NCBI RefSeq assembly: GCF_033568475.1
Contig: NC_133123.1
Coordinates: 3,100,001 to 3,164,000, forward strand
Reading direction: 5' to 3'
Length of the DNA: 64,000 bases
Origin: Henckelia pumila
Taxonomy: Eukaryota; Streptophyta; Magnoliopsida; Lamiales; Gesneriaceae
Below are positions 11,638-22,266 of the stretch, in pieces. Each line of letters opens with the position of its first letter. The first letter of the stretch is position 1. The notes beneath the pieces were generated by a model. That model had not been told where the DNA came from and made no database searches. It saw only the letters and a program-made list of their open reading frames with translations. Made by a program: the position numbers and the translations under genes.

Positions 11638-11649
11638 GGTATCAGAGCT
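11638..11649 (+). other. Copia primer-binding site
   Basis: TGGTATCAGAGC, complementary to the 3' end of initiator tRNA-Met, starts three bases after the LTR. Confidence 0.85.
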
Positions 11650-11775
11650 GTTACGGTGTTCGGGAGCCTTGGTGAAAAATTTCTTAAAATTTTGAGTATG
11701 CTCTGTGGTTGCAGCTTTGTCTGATCTTCCACATCAGAAAAGATTTTTTGAAATTTTATTAATGCAGGTGAAGCG

Positions 11776-14414
11776 ATGGCCAGAAATGACGGATCGGGAC
11801 CGGGAATCAATAAGTTCGACGGTACAGATTTCACGTTCTGGCGCTTACAGATTAAAGATTATCTGTATAGCAAGAAGCTACATCAACCTCTATCCGGGGT
11901 GAAGCCAGAAAATATGGAGGATGATGAGTGGGAGCTTCTTGACCGACAACTGTTATGGGTAATACGATTGACCCTAACAAAGAACGTGGCACACAACGTG
12001 GCGGAGGCAAATACCACGAAGGAAATGATGTCCATTTTGTCGGACATGTACGAGAAGCCATCAGAAAATAATAAAGTGTTCCTCATGAAAAAATTATTCA
12101 ACTTGAAGATGGAGGAAGGTGCTTCGGTGGCAGCACACATCAATGAATTCAACACGATTGTTTTCCAGCTAACATCGGTTGAAATTAAATTTGATGATGA
12201 AATTCGAGCACTTATTCTTTTGGCGTCTTTGCCAAATGCTTGGGAGCCGATGCGGGCAGCGGTTAGCAATTCTGCTGGAAAGGGAAAGTTACAATTCAAT
12301 GATGTCAGAGATCGAATCCTTGGTGAAGAAGTTCGCAGGATGGATTCGGGTGAAGGGACATCATCATCTGCCCTAAATCTCGAGAACAGGGGCAGAGGCA
12401 GGAGTGTAGAAAAGAGATCTAACCGATGGCATGGCAGATCCAAATCAAGAACTGGAAAAGACAAAAATACCTTTGAAAAGAAATTGAAGTGCTGGAGCTG
12501 TGGTGAAATTGGCCACATGAAAAAGGACTGCAGAGCACCCAAGAATAATGCAAATGCTGTTACTGAGGATGTACATGATGCCTTAGTACTATCCATGGAA
12601 AGCCCGGTTGATTCATGGGTTATGGATTCGGGAGCTTCATTTCATACCACCGGTGATCGTGAGGTATTTAGTAATTACACTGCTGGTAATTACGGAAAAG
12701 TTTTCCTGGCTGATGGAAAACCGTTGGAAATAGCTGGTATTGGCGATATCAGTTTGAAAATGTCAAACGGATCCATCTGGAAGCTCAACAAAGTGAGGCA
12801 TGTACCAAAGTTGACCCAGAATCTCATCTCAGTGGGACAGCTCGATGACGAAGGCCATAAAGTGACCTTTGGTGATGGCTCTTGGAAAGTGAGCAAAGGA
12901 GCCATGATTATTGCTCGAGGAAAGAAAACTGGAACCATGTACATGACTTCCAGTTGCAGAGATATGTTAGCAGCTGTTGATGCTGGAGCTAACTCAAGTC
13001 TATGGCACTGTAGACTTGGACATATGAGTGAGAAGGGAATGAAGATGCTGATGTCAAAAGGGAAGCTACCGGAGTTAAAAACTGTCGAACACAAACTGTG
13101 TGAAAGTTGTGTTTTTGGAAAACAGAAAAGGGTGAGCTTTTCGAAAGGCGATAGAGAACCGAAAGCAGCAAAGTTGGAGCTGGTTCATACTGACGTGTGG
13201 GGGCCATCTCCTGTGACATCCCTTGGAGGCTCACGATATTATGTCACATTTATCGATGATTCGAGCAGGAAGGTTTGGGTTTATTTTCTGAAAAATAAAT
13301 CTGATGTTTACGAGACCTTTAAGAGGTGGAAAGTCATGGTGGAGAATGAGACCAACTTGAAGGTAAATTGTTTACGGTCTGATAACGGAGGAGAATATGA
13401 AGATTTTGAGTTCAAGAAGTATTGTGCACAGAACGGGATCAAGATGGAGAAAACCATTCCTGGTACACCTCAACAGAATGGTGTAGCTGAGAGGATGAAC
13501 AGGACCCTGAATGAGCGAGCCAGGAGCATGAGATTGCACGCTGGACTGCCGAAATCATTCTGGGCTGATGCAGTTAACACTGCAGCGTATCTGATCAACA
13601 GAGGACCTTCAGTACCACTTGATTGCAGAATACCATATGAGGTCTGGAGCGGCAAAGGAGTAAACCTTTCGTTCTTGAAAGTGTTTGGTTGTCTCTCATA
13701 TGTTCACATCGATTCAGCCAACAGAACGAAACTTGATCCGAAATCAAAGAAGTGTTTCTTTATTGGTTATGGAGATAATGATTTTGGTTATTGGTTCTGG
13801 GATGACCAAAATCGGAAGATCATTCGGAGCAGAGATGTCATTTTCAATGAGCAAGTTTTGTACAAGGACAAATCAGACATTCCAGTCGGAGATAAATGTC
13901 CAGAAGTCCAGAAGACAAATGAAGTGCCATTGATAGATATTCCTATGAATGAGTCGGAGGATAGTAACCAGGAAAAAGAAACTGCACAAGAAGTTGATCC
14001 ACAAACTCCCGTGATTGAACCCAGGAGATCTTCGAGAACAATCAGACCACCTGATAAATACTTCCCTGCACTTCACTATATTTTGCTGACTGATAAAGGT
14101 GAACCGGAGACCTTTGAAGAAGCGATGCAAAATGATGATTCAACCAAGTGGGAGTTAGCCATGGAAGATGAGATGGATTCACTGTCATCCAATCATAAGT
14201 GGAAATTGACGGAACTTCCGGAAGGCAAGAAGGCATTACACAACAAGTGGGTGTACCGGATCAAAGAAAAAATTGATGGCAGCAAACGGTACAAGGCAAG
14301 ACTTGTTGTAAAAGGCTTTCAACAAAGAGAAGGTGTTGATTACACCGAGATTTTCTCTCCAGTGGTTAAGTTAACCACAATCAGAACAGTACTTGGACTA
14401 GTGGCTAAGGAAGA
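11776..14414 (+). pseudogene. Copia gag-pol polyprotein, 5' part (gag, protease, integrase, start of RT)
   Basis: An open frame from the ATG at 11776. In order: a gag domain with FDGTDFTFWRLQIKDYL near the N-terminus; a CCHC knuckle CWSCGEIGHMKKDC (about residue 237); an aspartic protease motif WVMDSGASFH (about 280); an integrase zinc region with WHCRLGH and CESCVFGK; catalytic integrase residues in HTDVWGP and SDNGGEYE plus TPQQNGVAERMNRT; then the RT start (NKWVYRIKEK, KARLVVKGFQQ, FSPVVK). The RT frame is cut at 14414 by the TRIM, and a stop follows within the insert. The part after the insert (15250 onward) resumes in the matching frame once the insert and one 5-bp duplication are discounted. 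Polyproteins of this family are normally one continuous frame. Confidence 0.9.
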
Positions 14415-14794
14415 TGTAACGACCCACTGTATCAAGACGGGTCTTTTTAGCGTGCTTATGTCCTCACTCACACGCACCCTGAGAAACTTCCCAGGGGGTC
14501 ACCCATCCTATAATTGCCCCAAGTTAAGCACGCTTAACTTTGGAGTTCTTATGTGATGAGCTTCCGAAAAGAAGATGCACCTTCTTGATATGAGCAGAAC
14601 ATATGAAATCTTTTAAGCCCTTCTCAACTATGTAATCCCATACCTACACAGTCTCAGAATCCCCTCTCATTCCGGCACGGGATCGGTTCATTCATGTCTT
14701 CCTCCACCTAGAAGCCTACCAGGAGCCGCTCATTGTCCGTGCAACCTCTTGGCACCGGCGATCACTCCCTGCCTCTTCAGCCCCGGGCGTCACA
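14415..14794 (-). repeat. Cassandra LTR (left in the window)
   Basis: 380 bp; on the minus strand it starts TGTGACGCCCGGGG and ends GGGTCGTTACA. It is nearly identical to 14865..15244. Confidence 0.9.
14471..14550 (-). other. 5S rRNA-like segment in Cassandra LTR, copy 1
   Basis: On the minus strand this reads AGAACTCCAAAGTTAAGCGTGC, then (after a gap) TAGGATGGGTGACC and CCTGGGAAGT. It matches the 3' two thirds of plant 5S rRNA around the internal RNA polymerase III promoter (A-box, IE and C-box regions). It is known from Cassandra elements and is not a genomic 5S gene. Whether it is transcribed here cannot be told. Confidence 0.8.
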
Positions 14795-14864
14795 TGCCCA
14801 CCAGCTTCCGCTTGGTTCGTCCCCGAACCATACCGTACTAAGAGAGGTCGGCTTTGATACCATT

Positions 14865-15244
14865 TGTAACGACCCACTGTATCAAGACGGGTCTTTTCAG
14901 CGTGCTTATGTCCTCACTCACACGCACCCTGAGAAACTTCCCAGGGGGTCACCCATCCTATAATTGCCCCAAGTTAAGCACGCTTAACTTTGGAGTTCTT
15001 ATGTGATGAGCTTCCGAAAAGAAGATGCACCTTCTTGATATGAGCAGAACATATGAAATCTTTTAAGCCCTTCTCAACTATGTAGTCCCATACCTACACA
15101 GTCTCAGAATCCCCTCTCATTCCGGCACGGGATCGGTTCATTCATGTCTCCCTCCACCTAGAAGCCTACCAGGAGCCGCTCATTGTCCGTGCAACCTCTT
15201 GGCACCGGCGATCACTCCCTGCCTCTTCAGCCCCGGGTGTCACA
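14865..15244 (-). repeat. Cassandra LTR (right in the window)
   Basis: 380 bp, paired with 14415..14794. Its terminal base differences include GGGTGTCACA against GGGCGTCACA at the plus-strand end. Confidence 0.9.
14921..15000 (-). other. 5S rRNA-like segment in Cassandra LTR, copy 2
   Basis: Identical over this stretch to the segment at 14471..14550, with the same AAGTTAAGCGTGC and GGATGGGTGACC blocks on the minus strand. Confidence 0.8.
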
Positions 15245-15249
15245 GAAGA

Positions 15250-16483
15250 TTTACATCTGGAGCAGTTGGATGTAAAGACGGCGTTTTTTCATGGTGACTT
15301 AGATGAAGAAATTTATATGAAGCAGCCACAGGGATTTGAAGTACGAGGGAAGGAGAAAATGGTATGCAAACTTCAGAAGAGCTTGTACGGTCTCAAACAA
15401 GCTCCAAGACAGTGGTACAAGAAGTTTGACGGATTCATGAATAACAACGGTTTCCTGAGGTGCCAGGCGGATCACTGTTGTTATGTGAAGAAGATTGATG
15501 GTTCATATATCATTCTACTGCTATATGTGGATGACATGTTAATAGCAGGAGCGTGTCTGGAAGAGATTGATAAGCTCAAGAGAGAGTTATCAAAAAAATT
15601 TGATATGAAGGATTTGGGAGCTGCAAAACAAATTCTTGGTATGAGGATCTTGAGAAGGGTGAACGGAGTCTTGAAGTTATCCCAAGCAGAGTACGTGAAA
15701 AAGGTGCTTAGCAGATTCAACATGGATGAAGTTAAACCGGTTAGTACTCCTTTGGCTAGTCATTTCAAACTAACCAAAGCTCAATCACCATCGACGGAGC
15801 AGGAGCATGCTTATATGAATAAGGTTCCTTATGCATCTGCTGTCGGAAGCCTCATGTATGCAATGGTGTGCACCAGACCAGACATAGCACATGCAGTGGG
15901 AGTTGTGAGCAGGTTTATGAGCAATCCTGAAAAACAACACTGGGAAGCAGTGAAGTGGATTCTCAGATATTTGAAAAGTACTATCAGTTCATCTCTGTGC
16001 TTCAGAAAGTCAGATTCAGGCTTACAAGGTTTTGTAGATGCCGACATGGGTGGTGACCTAGATGGCAGGAAGAGTACTACTGGATATGTGTTCACATTGG
16101 GTGGTACGGCTGTAAGTTGGGTGTCCAAGTTGCAAAAGATTGTTGCACTTTCGACTACTGAAGCTGAGTATGTTGCAGTGACAGAAGCTAGCAAGGAGAT
16201 GATATGGTTGAGATCATTCCTTGAGGAGTTGGGTCAGAAGCTTGAGGATATCACATTACACTGTGACAGTCAGAGTGCTATTCATTTGGCAAAGAATCCT
16301 GTTTATCATGCTAGGACGAAGCATATACAGGTTCGGTACCATTTCATCAGATCTGTTCTGGAAGATAGAATCTTGATGCTTGAGAAGATTCCTGGAAGTA
16401 AAAATCCAGCTGATATGTTCACAAAGGCGGTGACCACTGACAAACTGAAGTTATGCTCGAATTCAGTCGGACTGCAAGTATGA
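15250..16483 (+). pseudogene. Copia gag-pol polyprotein, 3' part (RT and RNase H)
   Basis: It continues the copia frame after the TRIM. RT motifs are QLDVKTAFFHGDLDEEIYM, SLYGLKQAPRQW and the catalytic YVDDMLIAG. RNase H motifs are GFVDADMGGDLDGRKSTTGY, STTEAEYVA and LHCDSQSAIHLAKNP, then KHIQVRYHFIR near the end; the stop is at 16481..16483. No other break was found. It is separated from its start by the nested element, so it is inactive as it stands. Confidence 0.9.
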
Positions 16484-16554
16484 AAGAGAAAGCATGAGTT
16501 GCTGCATTGACTGTGTGAAGCCATGATTGGAATCAAGTCTTCAAGTGAGAGAAT

Positions 16555-17001
16555 TGTTAGGCAGGTAGGTATATTAAATAAATGCGGTGGGGCCCACATT
16601 TATTTAATAAATTATCCCATCCCACATCGGAAAACTGAAAAATGAAACGGAGGAACCTATTATAAATAGACCTTAATTCCTTCGATTTAAGTATCTCATT
16701 CTCCTCTTCTTTTGTATTAAGAAAGAGAGAAGAAAATATAAAGAGAGAAAAAAAAAAGAGTGTTTTTTTTTTTGGAGATCTCTTGTGAGTTAGAGAATTA
16801 TTTCTCGGTAATACTCGGGGTTTGAGTGTGGTGAGATATAGTGTTTTGTATACACTTGTAATATTTCTCCGGTTATAAATATTTCAGCAGCTCCGTGGAC
16901 GTAGCCTATATTGGGTGAACCACGTAAATCTTGGTGTCCTTGTTGATTGTTTTTATTCCGCAATTATTATCGTCATGATCGTTTCGGCTTAATCCATAAC
17001 A
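16555..17001 (+). repeat. Copia 3' LTR
   Basis: 447 bp, TG...CA, about seven substitutions from the 5' LTR. It is preceded by a short purine stretch (AAGTGAGAGAA) that may serve as the polypurine tract and followed by the right target duplication AAGGA. Confidence 0.93.
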
Positions 17002-17006
17002 AAGGA

Positions 17007-17464
17007 TACGGGGAAAAAAAGTGCTCCGATTCTATGGAAGTTCTCTCCGGCAATTCGTCGACAAGGAAGCGTTGTTCATCCAAGAAAACATTTACTTCAT
17101 GCTGAGAAACCGTTTTATAAAACAAACTTAACTCACAAAGCAAACAGGTGAGAAAAATAGAAACTGAACTCAGAGAAAACAGTACATGAATTTGTGGGGT
17201 TGATTTAATTTAATCCATAATAAAACATTTAATTGAAAAGCATGTACACCTGAATCAAATTATAACAGAGAAAATTGATCATTTGAAGAGTTTCTCACAA
17301 GACTGTCGTGTCTCTTGTGGAAGATGCACAATGAATCGTGTCGTGAGGTATTCATTTATTGGCAAGAAAAATAAACAAACGACGAGGGTGATGTTTTTTT
17401 AAAACGGAAGAAGAAGCCACCATGCTTGATTTGCGAGCGTCCTGTTTCAAAGAATCTGATTTTG
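17007..17464. other. Sequence flanking the copia insertion, no gene assigned
   Basis: About 17010-17150 is open in more than one frame and less AT-rich than its surroundings, but I recognise no domain or splice pattern. It may be part of an unidentified transcribed region interrupted by the copia element. Confidence 0.3.
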
Positions 17465-17467
17465 TTA

Positions 17468-18196
17468 ACAGTGTGTTTGGTTCCATGGATTTCATGGAAT
17501 TTGATGGGATTTGGATTTTCAAATCCAGCGTTTGGTGTGATGAAATTTTAAAATGGGATTGGTGTTTGGTGGGGTTTGATGAGATTTGATATAACTAAAT
17601 GAAATCTTAGGAAAAATAAAAAGATTTCATGGAATTTCATGGGATTGAGTTATACACACAAAATAAATTTTTTTTTCTTTTCAAACCAACTAAAAATACC
17701 ATGTCCTCAAAAAACAATACATTTAATTCATAAATATTTTATCATACAATTGAAAAAATTATTTCGAAACCATTTTAAAATATTTGTATATTTTAAAAAT
17801 TATGTAGATTTTTTTTAACAATGAACTTAAATTATTTTTAATGCTAAAAACTTATTTATCATTATTTGATGACTTTATCTCAATTTTATTTTGATGAAAT
17901 TTTTTTCATTATCAAAAAATTTATTTACGAAAAATAAATATTTTAAAATTATTTTATTAAATACCATGTATAAAAAAAATATTTGACTATTAAATATTAT
18001 TAATAAGAAAGATATTTTTATTAAAAAATAAGTAAAACAAAAACTTTTAAATTTAAAATTAGATTAATTTTAAGTATCAAATCCAATTCCTAAATAACAT
18101 CAGCCAAACACTAAAATGAAATTCTAAATCCAAGAATTCCAAATCCAATTCCAAATCCAAATCCAATTCCCATTTTTTAATATTCCAAACACAGTG
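17468..18196. mobile_element. Tourist-like (PIF/Harbinger) element
   Basis: A 729-bp element with ends CAGTGTGTTTGG and CCAAACACAGTG, flanked by TTA on both sides (17465..17467 and 18197..18199). Subterminal parts repeat GGATTT/AAATCC words (TCCAATTCCAAATCCAAATC at about 18145-18165). There is no coding frame. Confidence 0.65.
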
Positions 18197-18199
18197 TTA

Positions 18200-18906
18200 A
18201 GTGTTCGGTTTCAGATAAATGATGCTTTAATTGGGAAAGGGAGAAGAAGAACGTGGGTTGAATTGAGAAGCAAAATAGGTGTAGGGGTATTAATTTTGGA
18301 TAATTATAAAATAGATCAAGACACTAGAGTTAGATTTGATAAATAGTAAAAGATTATTATTACTAGCAACCGCTCTGCGTGTACGTAAATATTTTAATAT
18401 CTACTTATAATTATAATAAATATAAAATTTTAATAATTTTATAAATAATAAATTGATCATTAAAGAAAAGTACAATGAAATTATTTGAAATAGATCCTTA
18501 ATTTTAGTAATACATAAATAGTGAGTGGTTTTTGGGGGATTTTTGATGGTGGGAGTGAGAATTGAAAATGTATGTTTTTACCATTTTACCCAATAATTTT
18601 TATGAAGAATAATGTATTTTTAAGAGTTAAAATTGTAAATTTATAATTGTGATATTCGTTAGCCTGATAATTTTAATTTTATTCCATATATATATTTTTG
18701 GGACTGAAGAAAATATTGAAAATTTATTTGCCTTTTATTAATTAATCATATTTTTGAATTGCAAGTAAAAACAATTAACAAAAAATATATATATCCTTAA
18801 TTACGTACTTGTAAAAGAAAGAACAACAAACATATATATACTTCAATTACATAATATCCTAGCTAGCTAGAAATAAAAAAATCGTTTAGAAAGCTAGCTT
18901 AATTCT
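18200..18906. other. Intergenic DNA, no gene seen
   Basis: AT-rich sequence downstream of the leftward F-box pseudogene. An AGCTAGCTAG repeat lies close to the stop. Nothing else is supported. Confidence 0.45.
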
Positions 18907-20246
18907 CTAGCTAGTAGGATCGGAGGACATAGATGGAAGGGAGAGTGAAAATGGCGGAATGACGAGCGTTAAGGCCCGAAACCAATGATAGGTAGCCTGT
19001 CTGATTTTAGGATTTGGGAAATACTTGACAACTTGCGATTTTCTTTCTCTGATGTTGTAAGAGACGAAAACAAACTCACATCCAAAGTAGACAATATCGG
19101 AATCGAATGGATGGAAAAATATGGGTCGTAGCTTGATGGACGTTAATTTCAATCTGTTGATGCCACAATGTAGATGGCGATGAATGTCATCATAGTCGAC
19201 TCTATGTTGCAACAACCAATTATAATTATAATAATCATTCAGCACCCAAATACTCAGACCGTGGGCATGAGAATCTACAAATCTCAGATGTCCTTGCTGC
19301 CCACATATGAGGATTATTTTATGCTACACCTTGAGTACTTCTATCCCATGATGTGATCAAATATCAACCATTGGATCATCAACACATATGTCAATTTCCA
19401 TAAAAATATATGGGTTCCACGTGATCTAATGGTATTGAAATAAGGGGAGAAACACTTCCGATGTAGCATAGACTAACCCCACATATCATCCTCATTCGGC
19501 GGCCATGGAACGAGGAAAAGCGATGTCACGTACTGAGTTGGGGTTTCTGTGGGGATCATACGCAGTTATCCCTTCCTTCGAAATCCAATGCAAAATTCCA
19601 TCAAGCTCAGTGGAACTCCTCCCATGCCGGTAAATACGTACGGTCAATTTCTACACTCCCCAGTTTTCGAGAAAAACACATGAAATTGAAACCGACCTAA
19701 TATCACCGCGCGCCGTGTAACTTGTGACAACTCCGTCTCTCATTTCAGTGAAAAATCCCCAAGCACATAGCCAAGGCATAATGCATGGGGAAATTTAGGA
19801 GCGCACACAGCTTGCTTCGTCACAATATTGCACACATTCAGGTGTGGAGAAAATTCATCACTTGTCAAGTCATGCATATAACACCAATACAAAACCTGCA
19901 GCCCATTGCTCACTCCCAATACCATATACAGTTTCTCGATCGTGACGGATGGGTTGATTACAGATGGGGCTTGGGCATTTGACATCACCCAAATTCAAGT
20001 CCATCAGCAGTTTATGCTTCCTTACACGACGTCGTATAGCTTCAGGATAATCCATAGCCGGTACAAATGCCCAATAAGGAGGCGATTTTGATGCTCCAGA
20101 GGCGGCATATGTACGACTGAAATAAGTGCTCGAAATCAAAGAATTCCATTCCTTGGAGACAGATTTAAACCGACACAAGCACGCCGGCGAAACCCTCAGG
20201 AGGATCTCTATCAAAAACCCCTCCGCTAGATATATAATCAATCATT
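18907..20246 (-). pseudogene. F-box protein pseudogene
   Basis: The minus strand begins with an F-box, FLIEILLRVSPACLCRFKSVSKEW (split here as FLIEILLRV, then LCRFKSVSKEW), then SLISSTYFSRTY. That frame is preceded by a stop with no ATG in frame. Near 19985 the frame shifts: KCPSPICNQP reads on to a stop, while YMVLGVSNGLQVLYWCY and NVCNIVTKQAVCAPKFPHAL lie in another frame. A further block (ELDGILHWISKEGITAYDP) is F-box-associated-domain-like. A MITE at 19309..19477 then interrupts, and the C-terminal block (HLRFVDSHAHGLSIWVLNDY, INRLKLTSIKLRPIFFHP, VSYNIRERKSQVVKYFPN) runs to the stop at 18907. Intact relatives are SCF substrate receptors; this copy is broken several times. Confidence 0.8.
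19309..19477. mobile_element. Mutator-like MITE, family C, copy 2, inside the F-box pseudogene
   Basis: A 169-bp element flanked by CCCACATAT on both sides (19300..19308 and 19478..19486), a 9-bp duplication. It is very similar to the copy at 9607..9776, with the same TTTATGCTACACC / GATGTAGCATAGA ends. Confidence 0.75.
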
Positions 20247-20546
20247 GGGGAAAATCCCGGTTCACTGCTAAATATTTGAACACATTCTCGGTTCAGTCCT
20301 AAATATTTGAACGTTCCCGGTTTGATCCCAAATATTTTCCAAAAATTTCCGGTTCAGTCCTAAATGTTTTTATGTTTCCGGTTTGGTCCCAAATGTTTTA
20401 AAAAGTTTCCAGTTCAATCCTAAATGTTTTAGGTTCCAGATTTCGTCCTAAATATTTTTCAAAATTTTTTGGTTTAGTCCTTCCATCTACAAACAAAGCG
20501 TGATAAAAAAACTTACAAACAAAAGAAAAAGTTAAATAAAATAGAA

Positions 20547-20612
<66 letters not shown>

Positions 20613-21463
20613 TTATGCAAAATAAAATTATGAAATAAAAAAATAATTGAACGGTGCAATCTTATAGTTCAAACATTATCAATCACAAACAAATAAACAA
20701 ATGTTTTAGCAAATAACTTGTATTACTTATTTCACAAAATATTTGAAATTTTCAATAAATTTTTCAAGAGAAGAATACTTATGGTTAACAATTGAGAAAA
20801 TATAATGAATTATTTGACCACCGTTAAAGTAATGATATGAAATTAAGTTTTATTTAATAGTAAATTTTTCTCAAATACTAATTATTTAAATTATAAAAAA
20901 AGTTTTAAAAAGATATATATCTTTTTCCAACCTCCAAATTTTTTCTTAAATATGCAAGCATCATGAATGAGAATATAACAAAATTAATAGAAATGTGAAA
21001 TAACATCATTAAATTTTAATTCCTCAAGTTTTGTTTATTTTATTTAAGTTTTTATTTTGTAGCATCATGAATTTAATATTTTCATTTTGAACATTGTGTA
21101 AAATTGATTTAAATTTGGATAAAAACTCTAATAAATTTGTGTTTTATTTACAACTTGTTTAATGTTAAATATATAATAAATGATATAACACTACGCGGTG
21201 TTAGTTTTAACACACGAGTAGATGAAAGGATCAAACCGGAAAATTTTGAGAAATATTTGGCACAAAATCGGCAATGTAAAAATATTTAGGACTGAACTGA
21301 GAACTTTTAGAAAACATTTAGGACCAAACCGGGAACGTATAAATATTTAGGACTGAACCGGGAACTTTTAGAAAATATTTAGGACCAAACCGGAAACGTC
21401 CAAATATTTAGGACTGAACCAGGAATGTGTCCAAACATTTAGGACTGAACTGGGATTTTGCCC
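20247..21463. mobile_element. Mutator-like non-autonomous element with long terminal inverted repeats
   Basis: A 1217-bp element with inverted ends of about 240-260 bp (GGGGAAAATCCCGGTTCA left; GGGCAAAATCCCAGTTCA on the opposite strand at the right). It is flanked by TCAATCATT / TCAATCATC, a 9-bp duplication with one mismatch. Each arm is built of repeated units, GGTTCAGTCCTAAATATTT and CGGTTTGGTCC, about every 35-45 bp. The AT-rich core holds a (TAA)n run at 20549..20609. No transposase was seen. It sits at the 5' end of the F-box pseudogene. Confidence 0.75.
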
Positions 21464-21472
21464 TCAATCATC

Positions 21473-21888
21473 GGATAATTCATTCTACAAAACCAAAAAC
21501 ACCTAATTAATTAACACAAAACGACCCCAAAGCTTAACAATATATTTTAATTTGGTTCTTTCTTGTTCAACAATATCAATTTACCAATATTAAAATAGAA
21601 ATATCTTTAATTAATTTGCAACCAGATAATTTCATTAATTACTAAAATCCCACAAACTATCAAATCGAATCATGCCATTAAAATTATAGAAAATGGCACT
21701 AAGCTATGAAATTTATTAATTGTGTATGCCCAAATCATATTCACACAAAACATAAATTGTATTTCCCATAAATCAGAATAAATTAAAACAAAAGGAAAAG
21801 ACGATAAAATAAATTAGAATAAAAACAAAAAACGAAACTGAGAGACGAAATTTGTGAGACAATTCTCAATGCACAGCCACGTACGTAC

Positions 21889-21891
<3 letters not shown>
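21473..21891. other. Intergenic DNA, no gene seen
   Basis: AT-rich sequence upstream of the former F-box gene. No feature is supported. Confidence 0.4.
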
Positions 21892-21939
<48 letters not shown>

Positions 21940-22082
21940 GCTGCTCACCTATCATGATTACCACCATGTCCACCAATGATGTGTCACTATTTTATTGAAT
22001 GTGATAAAGATGTGATAAATTGTAGGTCCAATAAAATAGTGTCACATCATTGATGAGCATGATAGGTGGGCAGGATAGTAAA

Positions 22083-22114
<32 letters not shown>
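21892..22114. mobile_element. Second hairpin MITE inside a (TA)n microsatellite
   Basis: TA runs at 21892..21937 and 22087..22114 flank a hairpin. The left arm, from about 21938, reads CTGCTCACCTATCATG then GATGTGTCACTATTTTATTG. The right arm, 22025..22082, is its inverse (CCAATAAAATAGTGTCACAT then GCATGATAGGTGGGCAG). The sequence is unrelated to the 7092 hairpin, but the setting within TA repeats is the same. Confidence 0.6.
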
Positions 22115-22117
<3 letters not shown>

Positions 22118-22266
22118 GTAACACTTTTGTGAGACGGTTTCATCCGTGAGACGGGTCAACCCTACCCATATTTATAATAATAAGTAATACTTTTGATGGA
22201 TAACCCATACAATAGATCCGTCTCATAAAAATGACTCTTGAGACCGTTTTATAAGAGTTTTTGCCT
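22115..22266. mobile_element. Dispersed MITE-like repeat with GTGAGACGG termini
   Basis: The left end TTTTGTGAGACGGTTTCATC and the right end GAGACCGTTTTATAAGAG are inverted. The internal words GTGAGACGGGTCAACCCTACC and GATCCGTCTCATAAAA (each given in part) are typical of a repeat common in asterid genomes. A diverged piece lies at about 10110-10200. Confidence 0.55.

Larger units (their letters stand above)
14415..15244 (-). mobile_element. Cassandra-type TRIM retrotransposon nested in the copia RT region
   Basis: An 830-bp element made of two 380-bp LTRs and a 70-bp interior, flanked by GAAGA on both sides (14410..14414 and 15245..15249). On the minus strand each LTR starts TGTGAC and ends GTTACA. 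The interior then has a primer-binding site TGGTATCAAAGC (14851..14862) two bases inside the LTR, and a purine-rich stretch (GCGGAAGCTGGTGGG) before the other LTR. There is no coding capacity, as expected for a TRIM. The LTRs contain a 5S rRNA-like segment, the hallmark of Cassandra. They differ at four sites in 380, all transitions (about 1.1%). Confidence 0.9.
11187..17001 (+). mobile_element. Complete Ty1-copia LTR retrotransposon (Tnt1/Tork-like), carrying a nested TRIM
   Basis: A 5.8-kb element with two TG...CA LTRs of 448 and 447 bp, 5-bp target duplications (AAGGA), a primer-binding site (TGGTATCAGAGC, 11638..11649) and copia domain order gag-protease-integrase-RT-RNase H. The LTRs differ at about seven substitutions plus an A-run indel, about 1.6%, so the insertion is fairly recent. 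An 830-bp Cassandra-type TRIM at 14415..15244 interrupts the RT region. Outside that insert the polyprotein frame has no stop. Confidence 0.93.

Noticed and set aside
11638-11649. tRNA gene
   Set aside because: TGGTATCAGAGC is a primer-binding site next to an LTR; no cloverleaf surrounds it. The same holds at 31601 and 14851.
11883-12596. 237-codon open frame on the minus strand
   Set aside because: It is antisense to the copia gag-protease region and has no recognisable domain; it is a shadow of the real frame.
14733-14963. 76-codon open frame spanning the Cassandra interior
   Set aside because: It crosses an LTR boundary and the primer-binding site; TRIM elements are non-coding.
14471-15000. 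Genomic 5S rRNA genes
   Set aside because: The 5S-like segments are incomplete at the 5' side, lie inside LTRs with TG/CA ends, and are not in a tandem 5S array.
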